Below are positions 34,206 through 42,924 of a stretch of DNA of 64,000 bases, piece by piece; position 1 is the first letter of the stretch; every line of letters starts with the position of its first letter. The DNA lies in the NCBI GenBank assembly GCA_965212205.1, contig CBDBUX010000011.1, positions 992,001-1,056,000 on the forward strand. The letters run 5' to 3'. Under the pieces are notes generated by a model. It saw only the letters and a list, made by a program, of their open reading frames with translations, was not told where the DNA came from and ran no database searches. The position numbers and the translations under genes are program-made. This DNA is from JAHEJJ01 sp965212205 (lineage in GTDB: Bacteria; Bacteroidota; Bacteroidia; Flavobacteriales; Flavobacteriaceae).

Positions 34206-34616
34206 ATTTGCGCCTATAACATCGCTGCAGGCGGAGGCCACCTTCTGCATCATACCGCAGGCTGCGGGTGTCGTATTTCATGTCCAGTGTTTTCATGATG
34301 GTGTCTTTATATAATAGACGCCAATATTGACGGTTTGTTACGATAGCGTTATTACAAATATTAGATGCTTTTTGATTTCTGCACTTATCAATTTAGGGTG
34401 GATAGATTATCGATTTTTTCCCATACCGGGATACAAAATACCTCCTGCAACGTCTTATAGAAGTAGGACGGAGGCAGGAGTCGGAAGACGGGAGTCAACT
34501 TAAATAATATTCAGGTCTCCACACTTCTAACTTCGGACGTACACACAACATTTTTTGCAATAAAAATTATTTTCCTCGTCTATAGAGATGAAGGGCGCCG
34601 AACAAAGGGCGATTCC
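34206..34616. other. Intergenic region with degraded repeats
   Basis: About 410 bp without a supported gene. The part near 34455-34550 contains GTCGGAAG / CTTCTAACTTC-type motifs, which recur in other spacers (26350, 40525, 52622) and look like degenerate microsatellite sequence. The last 50 bp should hold the promoter of the sigma-factor gene, but no clear box was seen. Confidence 0.5.
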
Positions 34617-35162
34617 ATGAGAGAGAGCACCGATAATTACAATAAACTGATACGTTTTTTCGACGCGGAATACCAGGCCCTGAGAGCTTTTGTGAATTCC
34701 AGGGTAGGGGATGCGACCGATCGTGATGCGGAGGATATCTTACAAGATGTGGCACTCAAGCTTTTTTCGAGAGTAGACCATTTGAGTCCGATCGACAATA
34801 TCGCAGGCTTTGTCTACCGTTCGGTAAGGAATAAGATCATCGACACGATGCGAACCAAAAAACAACGCATCGACCTGGATGATCAGATGGAAGGTCCGGT
34901 GGCAGAACTGGCAGAGCTTTTTTATGGGGATGGGGCCTATGCCGACGCGGACGACTTAAAAGATATTCTTAAAGAAGCACTGTTAAATTTAAAACCGGAA
35001 TACAGGGAAGTGATCATGGCCATCGATTTTGAGAATTTAAGTTACCGGCAGTTATCCTATGAAACAGGGATTCCGCAGGGAACGTTGATGTCGCGCAGGC
35101 ACAGGGCACTCTCCCAATTATTAAAAGAATTTGAAAACAAGAAAAAGAATAATAAATACTAG
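34617..35162 (+). CDS. ECF-type RNA polymerase sigma factor
   Basis: A 181-residue sigma-70-family factor. Region 2 includes 'ATDRDAEDILQDVALKLFSRV' in part and 'NIAGFVYRSVRNKIID', which bind core polymerase and the -10 element. Region 4 includes 'LKPEYREVIMAIDFENLSYRQL' in part with HTH 'SYETGIPQGTLMSRRHRAL'. No region 1.1 or 3 is present, as in ECF factors. The membrane-protein gene 5 bp downstream may encode its regulator. The regulon is unknown. Confidence 0.9.
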   Translation: MRESTDNYNKLIRFFDAEYQALRAFVNSRVGDATDRDAEDILQDVALKLFSRVDHLSPIDNIAGFVYRSVRNKIIDTMRTKKQRIDLDDQMEGPVAELAELFYGDGAYADADDLKDILKEALLNLKPEYREVIMAIDFENLSYRQLSYETGIPQGTLMSRRHRALSQLLKEFENKKKNNKY

Positions 35163-35167
35163 AAGTT

Positions 35168-35650
35168 ATGACAAACAGACAAATGCATGAAGCCAGAATG
35201 GAGGGCTATATAGAAAATAAGATAAAGAAGATTGTAAAAGTGATCTTTATGGTACTATTTGGGGCGGTCGCCATCGTAGCGCTTGCCTTTTTATTCGGAT
35301 ATGTGGTTATGCTCCTTTGGAACTGGCTCCTGCCCGCCATTTTTGGCCTGGGAACCATTACCTTCTGGCAGGCGGTAGGAATCGTGATCCTGGCTAAACT
35401 TCTATTTGGTGGATTTGGTGGCAGCAGCGGCAAGTCGGGTCGACGCAAAAAAAACCTGGAAAAAAGAATGAAACACAGACTGAGAGAGCGCTGTTCGGAA
35501 ACCGGTATCAAGGAATGGAGGTACTATGACCAGTACTGGGCAGAGGAAGGAAAAGCGGCCTTTGAGGCGTATGTGGAGCGAAGCAAGAAGGGAAGCCAGA
35601 AATTGGAAGACCGGGGCGAGATAACAGAAGTTGAAGGTGATAGTGAATAG
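35168..35650 (+). CDS. Membrane protein paired with ECF sigma factor
   Basis: A 160-residue protein with two hydrophobic segments (about 24-52 and 56-82), a Gly/Ser-rich turn ('FGGFGGSSGKSG') and a basic then acidic cytosolic tail. It does not resemble known zinc-binding anti-sigma domains (no HxxxCxxC). The 5-bp spacing to the sigma gene makes it a candidate regulator or partner. Its family is not recognised. Low-complexity AT-rich sequence follows the stop. Confidence 0.7.
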   Translation: MTNRQMHEARMEGYIENKIKKIVKVIFMVLFGAVAIVALAFLFGYVVMLLWNWLLPAIFGLGTITFWQAVGIVILAKLLFGGFGGSSGKSGRRKKNLEKRMKHRLRERCSETGIKEWRYYDQYWAEEGKAAFEAYVERSKKGSQKLEDRGEITEVEGDSE

Positions 35651-35815
35651 TGGACATTGGATAATGAATAATGATAAATCGTTAATGAACAATCGGTAAT
35701 TAAATCAACAATTACCAATCTCCTACACATCGACTTCTCATGACCAGCTACTAATTACTCTGGTGTCATATTTTTCATCTAATTTCGGGTTTTCATTACC
35801 AGCACTGAAATCTGA

Positions 35816-36742
35816 ATGAATTCCCGTAAAGAAACCGCACTTATTATCGCTGCTTTTTTTTCGATCTATGTGATCTGGGGGTCAACCTATTTACTCAACA
35901 AAATTGCGGTAGCCCAGCTAGAACCACTAATGCTGGCCGGTGTCCGTTTTACCACAGCCGGACTCCTTATTTTTGGCATAACGTTGATCTTAGGCCAGAG
36001 TTTAAAGATCAGCAGACGACAATTGGTCAATACCATCGTCGCAGGCTTCCTCTTTCTGAGCTTCGGGAACGGGATCGTGGTTTGGGCATTAAAATTTGTG
36101 GACAGTAATTTCGCCGCCCTCGAGATCTCGGCCCAGCCCCTGGTGATCTTGCTGATGATGTGGATCCTGCAGGGAAGGAAGATCAGGCCGATGTCGCTTA
36201 TCGGCGTCGCATTGGGCATTATCGGTATCTATTTACTGGTAAGCCAGAAGTCGATCTTACAACAGGAAAACAGCTGGCTGGGGATATTGATGATCTTTTC
36301 GGCTATGCTGGCCTGGGCCTATGGTAGCCTCTTCGTTGGCCGGGCCGATTTTCCCAAAAATTATTTTGTCAATACCGGTTACCAGATGTTTACGGGCGGG
36401 ATCATGCTGATGATCTTTAGCCTGTTGTTTGGGGAGCAATGGCTACTACCCGGCCAATGGGCCACTGAAACCCTGTGGGCGATGGGCCTGCTGGTGATCT
36501 TTGGCAGCATCGTGGCCTTTACATCCTTTAATTTTTTGCTTACCCGGGTATCCCCGGAAAAAGTAGCTACCAATACCTATGTAAACCCTATTGTGGCCAT
36601 GTTCCTCGGCTGGTATTTTTTGAATGAACGCATTACCGCACAATCGATCATCGCGGCGATCATCCTGCTTACCGGGGTATATTTTATCAACACCAAAAAT
36701 GGTTTTTCCGGCCTCAGAAGGTGGTGGAGACGAGGGGTTTGA
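35816..36742 (+). CDS. EamA/DMT-family transporter
   Basis: A 308-residue inner-membrane protein with ten TM helices formed by two EamA repeats. Signatures are 'IYVIWGSTYLLNKIAV' (TM1), 'GNGIVVWALKFVDSNFAAL' in part, and 'FNFLLTRVSPEKVATNTYVNPIVAMFLGW' in part, typical of YedA/RhaT-like drug/metabolite exporters. The substrate is unknown. It stands alone with its own upstream spacer and ends in degenerate heptamer repeats. Confidence 0.9.
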   Translation: MNSRKETALIIAAFFSIYVIWGSTYLLNKIAVAQLEPLMLAGVRFTTAGLLIFGITLILGQSLKISRRQLVNTIVAGFLFLSFGNGIVVWALKFVDSNFAALEISAQPLVILLMMWILQGRKIRPMSLIGVALGIIGIYLLVSQKSILQQENSWLGILMIFSAMLAWAYGSLFVGRADFPKNYFVNTGYQMFTGGIMLMIFSLLFGEQWLLPGQWATETLWAMGLLVIFGSIVAFTSFNFLLTRVSPEKVATNTYVNPIVAMFLGWYFLNERITAQSIIAAIILLTGVYFINTKNGFSGLRRWWRRGV

Positions 36743-36822
36743 TAATGGATGATTGATAATGGATAATGGAGAAAGGACAATCCGCAATCAGCAATCAACA
36801 ATCAACAATTAACAATCTTCAT

Positions 36823-37389
36823 TCAGAGATTGATCACCAGGTACCAGACGGCGATGATAAAGAGGAAGAAAAGGCCTAGTGCGAGCAGGTAGATTGACTT
36901 ATTGACGCTTTTAAATTTCATCGCTGCGATCTTCGAATTGATATAGATCTGCTGGCCGAGCTGGTCGAAGAGTTCTACTTCGTTCAGGCTGATATTATAG
37001 AATGTTTTGGAAAATTCCTTGATGCTCCCATATTTGGTGATCACGTCCTGGAAGAAAAAAATGTTCTTGTCGAATTTGGTCTCCATCCGTGGCATAAAAC
37101 AGCGGATACTAAAATAGATAGATCCAACAGTACAGATGATCCAAAGCGCAAGTGGCACGTAGATCAGGCCCTGCCGGGAGGCCTCCTCGAGCAGCATATC
37201 CACATTCTGATAGATAAGGTTCAATAGGATACCATAAAAGGAAAGGATGAGTCCGGCTTTGATCTCCGAAGCCCGGATCAGTGAAAAAACGTAATTGATA
37301 CTGCCCCAATAATGGTCTACCAATTCTTCTTTATGACCTTCAATGGTATAGGGCCTTTGGGCTTGGGAGGGTTTATCGTCTGATGACAT
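36823..37389 (-). CDS. PycTM-like (Pycsar effector-type) membrane protein
   Basis: A 188-residue protein matching, from memory, the PycTM/DUF5706 effector domain. 'YWGSINYVFSLIRASEIKAGLILSFYGILL' in part covers the first TM with its preceding amphipathic helix. A second TM lies at 'LWIICTVGSIYFSIRCFMP', then a helical cytosolic middle, and a C-terminal TM 'IYLLALGLFFLFIIAVWYLV' in part. In Pycsar defence such proteins depolarise the membrane when bound by cyclic pyrimidines. The frame extends to 37440, but the ATG at 37389 is preferred. No pyrimidine cyclase is adjacent. Confidence 0.75.
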   Translation of the reverse strand: MSSDDKPSQAQRPYTIEGHKEELVDHYWGSINYVFSLIRASEIKAGLILSFYGILLNLIYQNVDMLLEEASRQGLIYVPLALWIICTVGSIYFSIRCFMPRMETKFDKNIFFFQDVITKYGSIKEFSKTFYNISLNEVELFDQLGQQIYINSKIAAMKFKSVNKSIYLLALGLFFLFIIAVWYLVINL

Positions 37390-37566
37390 CTGTAGTGTTA
37401 TTGGTTGGTTTTGGTTCGGCTTGATGGATTTTGCAACCAAGCCATGGGAAAGATAATCAATTAATCGGTGAGGGTAAAAAAATCAAGCAGGGCAGGAACC
37501 ACTCTTCTAGGAATACAGAAAAACAATTGATAAATTGACTTCCAATTTTTAAAGTAATCCAATGGT

Positions 37567-38043
37567 ATGTCCGAACCACATCTGGAAATAAGCGCGGCCG
37601 ACATTTTATATATTCTGGAAAATCCCTGGGAGAAATTGCAGTGGGAGTGGAAGCTTGCTGATGAAAGTGAACGGCAGGAAACGCTGGAGTATATTCAGGA
37701 TCGTCTGAAAATGGCGAAACAGGGCGGGTATTCCAAAATATGGAAAACACCAGGCGATAAACCACTGGCTATTTTCGGAGGGTTTAAAGTTGAGGATAAG
37801 AAATATGAGACTTTCTTTGTATCAAGTCATCATATGGAAGAATATGGTATGGAGCTAAGTTTCGACCTGCGAAGGATAGCGAGGGAACTGGTGCCGCTAT
37901 TTAAGGGGTGTAGTACCGGCCAGTATGCCAGAGCAGATGATACCGATCGAATTTCATGGTATCGGTTTCTGGGGTATAAACACCAGCCGCAAGGTGATCG
38001 GGGCACCTTGCAATATTTTGAATATGCCTCACCAACCGAATGA
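37567..38043 (+). CDS. Hypothetical protein, GNAT-like
   Basis: A 158-residue soluble protein. The middle 'AIFGGFKVEDKKYETFFVSS' in part and the ending 'SWYRFLGYKHQPQGD' resemble the last strands of GNAT-fold proteins, in which a (W/F)(Y/F)xxLGF motif closes the fold. The acetyl-CoA loop is not clear, so activity is uncertain. It is divergent from the PycTM-like gene, with 177 bp between them. Confidence 0.6.
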   Translation: MSEPHLEISAADILYILENPWEKLQWEWKLADESERQETLEYIQDRLKMAKQGGYSKIWKTPGDKPLAIFGGFKVEDKKYETFFVSSHHMEEYGMELSFDLRRIARELVPLFKGCSTGQYARADDTDRISWYRFLGYKHQPQGDRGTLQYFEYASPTE

Positions 38044-38173
38044 GTTTCGGTAAGAAATTACGTTCATTCGGACAAAAAAAACCGCTTTTCAGAATATCCA
38101 TCTTTAAATTGAAAGAAAATATGCTATCTTTTTACCGATAATAAAATCAACAACCAACTAAACTATCAAAATT

Positions 38174-38599
38174 ATGAGCGGAGGAAACTCAACACCAACC
38201 CCAGTAGAATATATCATTACACTTCATGTGACATGTGCTGAAGTCACCAATCAAACCAAAGATACTTGTTGCAATTTTGGACAATCATCGGGTACCAATG
38301 AAGAATTCAATATTAATGTAGGTGTAGGAGATAAGGTAAAATGGAAGGGACAATACGACGGACCGGCTACTACACCAACACCGGTGATCAATATAACCAA
38401 GATTAAAAAAGAAAAGGATTCCGAGATTTTCGGCGCACCCAATGGAGTACTTCAGGGAAGTGGTTCGCCAGAGACTGTGGAGGGGACAGTTCAAAATGAC
38501 ACCTCGGGACAAGATGAGATTTACACTATATTTTTTAATATAAATGGAGGGCAACAATTAAAAATTGATCCCAGGATTACAGTAAATCCTCAGACATAA
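38174..38599 (+). CDS. Small beta-rich partner of TPR cyclase
   Basis: A 141-residue protein without a signal peptide, rich in Thr, Gly, Asn and Asp. It has 'HVTCAEVTNQTKDTCCNFGQ' (three Cys) and alternating strand-like segments ('INVGVGDKVKWKG', 'EIYTIFFNINGGQQLKIDPRI' in part), suggesting an immunoglobulin- or cupredoxin-like sandwich. It is 11 bp upstream of the TPR-cyclase gene and shares its AT-rich composition, so it is probably co-transcribed and co-inherited. I recall similar proteins near receptor-type signalling genes in Flavobacteriaceae; function unknown. Confidence 0.65.
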   Translation: MSGGNSTPTPVEYIITLHVTCAEVTNQTKDTCCNFGQSSGTNEEFNINVGVGDKVKWKGQYDGPATTPTPVINITKIKKEKDSEIFGAPNGVLQGSGSPETVEGTVQNDTSGQDEIYTIFFNINGGQQLKIDPRITVNPQT

Positions 38600-38610
38600 A
38601 TTTTAGCATA

Positions 38611-40428
38611 ATGCATTTTTTGAGAAAAGCCTATTATTTATTAATAGGCTTGTTTTGTTTAAATATTATTGTGGCTTTAGGACAGGATCAAAAACTTGCC
38701 GACAGCTTGCTCTTAAGATATCAGGCGGATACGGTTCAGGGCAGAGATAAATTGGAATTATTAAAGGATCTTTCTTTTCATTATTCAGATGATCGAAACA
38801 TATCATTAAAATTTGCCAATGAATTGATAGAACTATCAGAGATCGTTAAAAACGATACATTTTCTTCAATTGGATATTTACGTAGAGGGTCGGCCCATGT
38901 GTTGATGGGTAACTCAGACAAAGCTTTAGCGGCTTTATTTAAGAGTGTAGAATTAGCTCAAGACGCAAATTTTGAAACGGGTGAAGGTGCTGCATTTATA
39001 GCTATTGCCGATGTCTATGCGTCAATTGAAAATTACAAAAATGCTGGTATTTACTATAATGAAGCCATAGCAATTACAAGATTAAAAAATGATTCGATTA
39101 CACTCGCAAGTGCCTTATTAAATGCTGGTGATGCTTATTTCTACGACAAAGTATTCGATTCAGCACTTATCTATAACCAGGAATCTGCAGTTATATTTAA
39201 AAAGTTAGATTATTTGGCAGGAACTGCCTATGCCCAAGGAAATATGGGGATGATTTATGCCGAGCAGGGAAAAGACGGATTAGCGGAGGCTAATATCAAT
39301 CAGGCAATCTCCATCTTGGAAAATTTACAGGATTATTATCCAATATCGGTCTACCTTACCTATATGTCTGATATTTATACGAACAAGGACGACTATATCA
39401 CGGCCCTGGACTATGCCGAAAGAAGCCTGGATCTTGCAAAACAATATGGACTGAAAGAACAGATCAGCGATGCCAATTTAAAGCTCTCGGAACTATATGA
39501 GGAAAATGGGGATCCTGCAACTTCCTATCAGCACTATAAGAATCACATTGTTTATAGGGACAGTGTCAAAAATCTTGAGGCAGTACAACAAATGGCAGAC
39601 CAGCGTACCGAATATGAGGTAAGCCAGAAACAGGTGGAAGTAGACCTGCTTAACGAACAGAAACGCACCCAACGGATCATCGCCATTGCCACTGCCGTTG
39701 CCCTGGCATTGATCGGCGTGCTGGCCATCGGGCTCTATCGCCGGAATACCTTTATCAAAAAGACCAACGAGATCATCGCGGCAGAAAAAGACCGCTCGGA
39801 AAACCTCCTGCTAAATATCCTGCCAGAGCAAACAGCCCGGGAGCTCAAGGAAGAAGGCAAGGTAAAGGCCCAAAAGTTCGAATCGGTCTCCGTACTCTTT
39901 ACCGATTTTAAAGGCTTTACGAAGTTCTCTGAAAATCTTCAACCTGAAGAGCTGGTGGAGCGGGTGGATTTCTACTTTTCCAAATTCGATGCTATCATGG
40001 AGGAACACGGGCTCGAAAAGATCAAGACCATTGGCGACGCCTATATGTGTGCCGCCGGCTTGCCGTTTCCTATAGAAGATCATGCGGCACGGATGACCAG
40101 AGCCGCGATAGAGATCGTCCGCTTTGTCCGGCAGTCCAAAGATGATCCCGATAACGATCAGGCGCATTTCGACATCAGGGTAGGGATCCATTCAGGTCCT
40201 GTGGTGGCCGGGGTAGTGGGGACAAAAAAATTCTCCTATGATATCTGGGGCGATACCGTAAATGTGGCCTCGCGTATGGAATCGAATTCGGAACCCGGCA
40301 GGATCAATGTTTCCGAAAACACCTACCAGCTCATCAAGGAGGAATTCGACTGTAGCTTCAGGGGGGAGATTGAAGCCAAGAACAGGGGGAAGCTGAAAAT
40401 GTATTTTGTGGAGGAGGATAAAGGTTAG
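38611..40428 (+). CDS. TPR-receptor adenylate cyclase (class III)
   Basis: A 605-residue receptor-type cyclase. A signal peptide (1-24) leads into periplasmic TPR repeats (about 40-320), a coiled segment, one TM (about 355-376), a short linker and a cytosolic class III cyclase domain (about 420-600). Catalytic residues are present: metal Asp432 (LFTDFKGFT) and Asp476 (KTIGDAY), and transition-state Asn551/Arg555 (DTVNVASR). Lys472 and Asp544 are the adenine-selecting pair, favouring ATP over GTP. The 5' part, up to about 39390, is much AT-richer than the cyclase part. It follows the small beta-rich gene by 11 bp. Confidence 0.9.
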   Translation: MHFLRKAYYLLIGLFCLNIIVALGQDQKLADSLLLRYQADTVQGRDKLELLKDLSFHYSDDRNISLKFANELIELSEIVKNDTFSSIGYLRRGSAHVLMGNSDKALAALFKSVELAQDANFETGEGAAFIAIADVYASIENYKNAGIYYNEAIAITRLKNDSITLASALLNAGDAYFYDKVFDSALIYNQESAVIFKKLDYLAGTAYAQGNMGMIYAEQGKDGLAEANINQAISILENLQDYYPISVYLTYMSDIYTNKDDYITALDYAERSLDLAKQYGLKEQISDANLKLSELYEENGDPATSYQHYKNHIVYRDSVKNLEAVQQMADQRTEYEVSQKQVEVDLLNEQKRTQRIIAIATAVALALIGVLAIGLYRRNTFIKKTNEIIAAEKDRSENLLLNILPEQTARELKEEGKVKAQKFESVSVLFTDFKGFTKFSENLQPEELVERVDFYFSKFDAIMEEHGLEKIKTIGDAYMCAAGLPFPIEDHAARMTRAAIEIVRFVRQSKDDPDNDQAHFDIRVGIHSGPVVAGVVGTKKFSYDIWGDTVNVASRMESNSEPGRINVSENTYQLIKEEFDCSFRGEIEAKNRGKLKMYFVEEDKG

Positions 40429-40594
40429 GTAAGGTCGCAAGTACGCAGTGGCGGTCGAAAGAACTGTAATAATCAATAATTAATGATGAACAATCATCAA
40501 TTAACAAAGCACCATCAACATTTGCAGCCTCCCGACTTCTAACTTCAGTCTCCAACTCCTATCTTCGTAGTCATATATTTTATTAGCTCACATT

Positions 40595-41488
40595 ATGCAT
40601 CGTAGAAAATTTATCGCACAGACCTCTTCCCTTATACCTTTAGCCCTGATGCCGGTTCCTGGCTTGGGTATGGGTACAAAAAAGAAATACCAATTTGGCC
40701 TTCAATTATATACCGTAAGGGACGCTATGGCGGCCGACCCGATCGGAACTTTAGAACAAGTACGGGCACTGGGTTACGAAGACCTTGAACTCTATGGTTT
40801 CGATGGGGAAAAAGGAGAGTACTATGGCTATAAGGCCAAAGATTTTAAACAAATACTCGACGATACGGGCCTGACCACCTCCAGCTGCCATTATGGACTC
40901 CCGGCCTTTTTTGACCAGCCCGAAGGCCATCTGATGACCTATGTGGAGCAATGCATTAAAGGAGCCCATATTTTAGGTCAGAAGTATATCACCTGGCCCT
41001 GGCTAGATCCGAAATTCCGGAATATCGAAAGCTATAAGAAACTGGCAGGAATGCTCAACAGAATAGGGGAGCGGGTACTGTCTGGCGGGCTCGGATTTGC
41101 CTATCATAACCATGGATTTGAGTTTGAAGATCATAAAGGCGAGGTGGGGTACGATATTATCATGACCGAAACCGATCCCGTATTGGTAAAACTGCAGCTA
41201 GACCTTTACTGGGTGGCCCACGATTCTGCACTTAGTGCTAACGAATGGATCGCCTTGCAACCAGGGCGTTTTGTGATGTGGCACATCAAAGACATGCACA
41301 AGGAAAGCAGGGACTATACAGAACTGGGCAACGGATCTATCAATTTTCACCCGATCCTTCCTGAAGCGGAAAAAGCCGGACTTGAGTATTATTATCTGGA
41401 GCAGGGGAGCAATTTTGCGGTAAATTCCATGCAAAGCATCGCAGACAGCGCGGCGTATTTTAAGAAATATTTGAAGAAATATCTTTAA
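40595..41488 (+). CDS. Exported sugar phosphate isomerase/epimerase-like protein
   Basis: A 297-residue TIM-barrel protein of the xylose-isomerase-like (AP-endonuclease 2) family. The N-terminus 'MHRRKFIAQTSSLIPLALMPVPGLG' in part resembles a Tat-type leader (RRKF). Metal-site residues are recognisable in 'YHNHGFEFED', 'QLDLYWVAHDS' and 'WHIKDMH', ending with 'YYYLEQGSNF'. It likely isomerises or epimerises a sugar derivative in the periplasm. The next gene, a sugar dehydrogenase, follows after an exact heptamer repeat. Confidence 0.85.
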   Translation: MHRRKFIAQTSSLIPLALMPVPGLGMGTKKKYQFGLQLYTVRDAMAADPIGTLEQVRALGYEDLELYGFDGEKGEYYGYKAKDFKQILDDTGLTTSSCHYGLPAFFDQPEGHLMTYVEQCIKGAHILGQKYITWPWLDPKFRNIESYKKLAGMLNRIGERVLSGGLGFAYHNHGFEFEDHKGEVGYDIIMTETDPVLVKLQLDLYWVAHDSALSANEWIALQPGRFVMWHIKDMHKESRDYTELGNGSINFHPILPEAEKAGLEYYYLEQGSNFAVNSMQSIADSAAYFKKYLKKYL

Positions 41489-41530
41489 TCAACAATCAAC
41501 AATCAACAATCAACAATCAACAATCAACAA
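41489..41530. repeat. Heptamer tandem repeat (TCAACAA)6
   Basis: Six perfect copies of TCAACAA begin at the base after the TAA of the sugar-isomerase-like gene and end 21 bp before the ATG of the PQQ-type dehydrogenase. Because the unit is 7 bp, copy-number slippage would change spacing to the next start. Similar degenerate heptamers occur in several other spacers of the window. Confidence 0.9.
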
Positions 41531-41551
41531 TATCCTTATAAACTAAATTTC

Positions 41552-42727
41552 ATGTCAAATAAAAACCTCATATCTGGCCTTGTCATATGTCTTGGAATAA
41601 TGATGCTGTTCGAGTCCTGTAAAGAAAATCAGGAAAAAAAAGTTGATGTCGCAGCCGAAGAGGAGCAACGAGACTCGGTACTACCTTTGGAACAATTAAA
41701 CCTCCCGGAAGGGTTCGAGATCAGCATCTATGCCGAAGGTGTAGACGAAGCACGGTCTATGGCGATGGGAGACGATGGGACGCTTTTTGTGGGCACCCGT
41801 ACCGCAAACAGACTCTATGCGATCCAGGACCTGGATGGGGATTTTAAGGCCGATAAGACCATTGTACTCGACACCACCCTGGAAACCCCTAACGGCGTTG
41901 CCTTTAAAGATGGTTCGCTCTATGTGGCAGAGGTGAACCGGTTGTTGCGGTATGATAATATCGAACAGCAATTGTCGTCACCACCGGAACCCGAGGTGAT
42001 CTATGACGATTACCCGGACGAGTTTCACCATGGTTGGAAATATATCGCCTTTGGCCCCGATGATAAGCTTTATGTACCCGTAGGGGCCCCTTGCAATATC
42101 TGTGATAGTACGGTGGTCGATAAACGATACGCCACTATCACCCGGATGGACCCCAACGGCAGTAACAGGGAGATCGTAGCTCATGGTGTACGAAATACGG
42201 TAGGTTTTACCTGGCATCCTGATACTGAAGAGCTTTGGTTTACAGACAACGGCAGGGATTTGATGGGCGATGATATTCCACCCTGTGAGCTTAACCGGGT
42301 AAGCGAAGCCGGCCAGCATTTTGGTTATCCTTTCTGCCACGGCGGGACTATAAAGGATCCTGAATTTGGGGATCAGCGCCCCTGTTCCGATTTTGTACCC
42401 CCAGTTCAGAATCTGGGCCCCCACGTAGCACCATTGGGCGTCAAATTTTATACCGGAGATATGTTCCCCGAATCGTACAAGGGCCATGCCTTTATTGCAG
42501 AACACGGGTCCTGGAACAGGTCGAAAAAAATAGGATACCGCATCACCCTGGTTAAACTCGATGGCAACAAAGCCATAAGCTATGAACCCTTTATCGACGG
42601 CTGGCTCGATGACGCCTCCCAGGAAAGATTTGGAAGGCCTGTAGACATCCTTTTTCTCGATGACGGATCGATGCTGATATCGGATGATTACGCCGATGTG
42701 ATCTATAGGGTTACCTATATGGGGTAG
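41552..42727 (+). CDS. PQQ-dependent sugar dehydrogenase lipoprotein
   Basis: A 391-residue lipoprotein (Cys23, 'LFESC') with a six-bladed soluble glucose/sorbosone-dehydrogenase propeller. Features include 'LPEGFEISIYAEGVDEARSMAM' in part, 'TPNGVAFKDGSLYVAEVNRLLRYD' in part, the central-site histidine region 'HGWKYIAFGPDDKLYVPVG' in part, and 'AHGVRNTVGFTWHP'. It should oxidise a periplasmic sugar or alcohol with PQQ and pass electrons to the respiratory chain. It pairs with the upstream isomerase-like gene. Confidence 0.88.
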   Translation: MSNKNLISGLVICLGIMMLFESCKENQEKKVDVAAEEEQRDSVLPLEQLNLPEGFEISIYAEGVDEARSMAMGDDGTLFVGTRTANRLYAIQDLDGDFKADKTIVLDTTLETPNGVAFKDGSLYVAEVNRLLRYDNIEQQLSSPPEPEVIYDDYPDEFHHGWKYIAFGPDDKLYVPVGAPCNICDSTVVDKRYATITRMDPNGSNREIVAHGVRNTVGFTWHPDTEELWFTDNGRDLMGDDIPPCELNRVSEAGQHFGYPFCHGGTIKDPEFGDQRPCSDFVPPVQNLGPHVAPLGVKFYTGDMFPESYKGHAFIAEHGSWNRSKKIGYRITLVKLDGNKAISYEPFIDGWLDDASQERFGRPVDILFLDDGSMLISDDYADVIYRVTYMG

Positions 42728-42924
42728 TTGGCGGTCAAAAGAACTTTAATATTCAATACTCAATTACCAATAACCAATAATCAGCAATATTCCCAAGACC
42801 CAGGTAGAAAGTCATTCATTTTACAGTTGATAATTCTTTTGTAGAAGATGTCTTACAATAAGATTTTTGATATATCTTTAGCTTACAAGCTCCCCCTTTT
42901 ATACTAACTGACAACTAGAGTGTT

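Noticed and set aside
36823..40428. A complete Pycsar defence system formed by the PycTM-like gene and the cyclase
   Set aside because: The cyclase has adenine-selecting Lys472/Asp544 and a receptor architecture, the genes are on opposite strands, and two unrelated genes lie between. A canonical cyclase-effector operon is not present.
41489..41530. Possible CRISPR array
   Set aside because: Units are 7 bp with no spacers; it is a simple tandem repeat.
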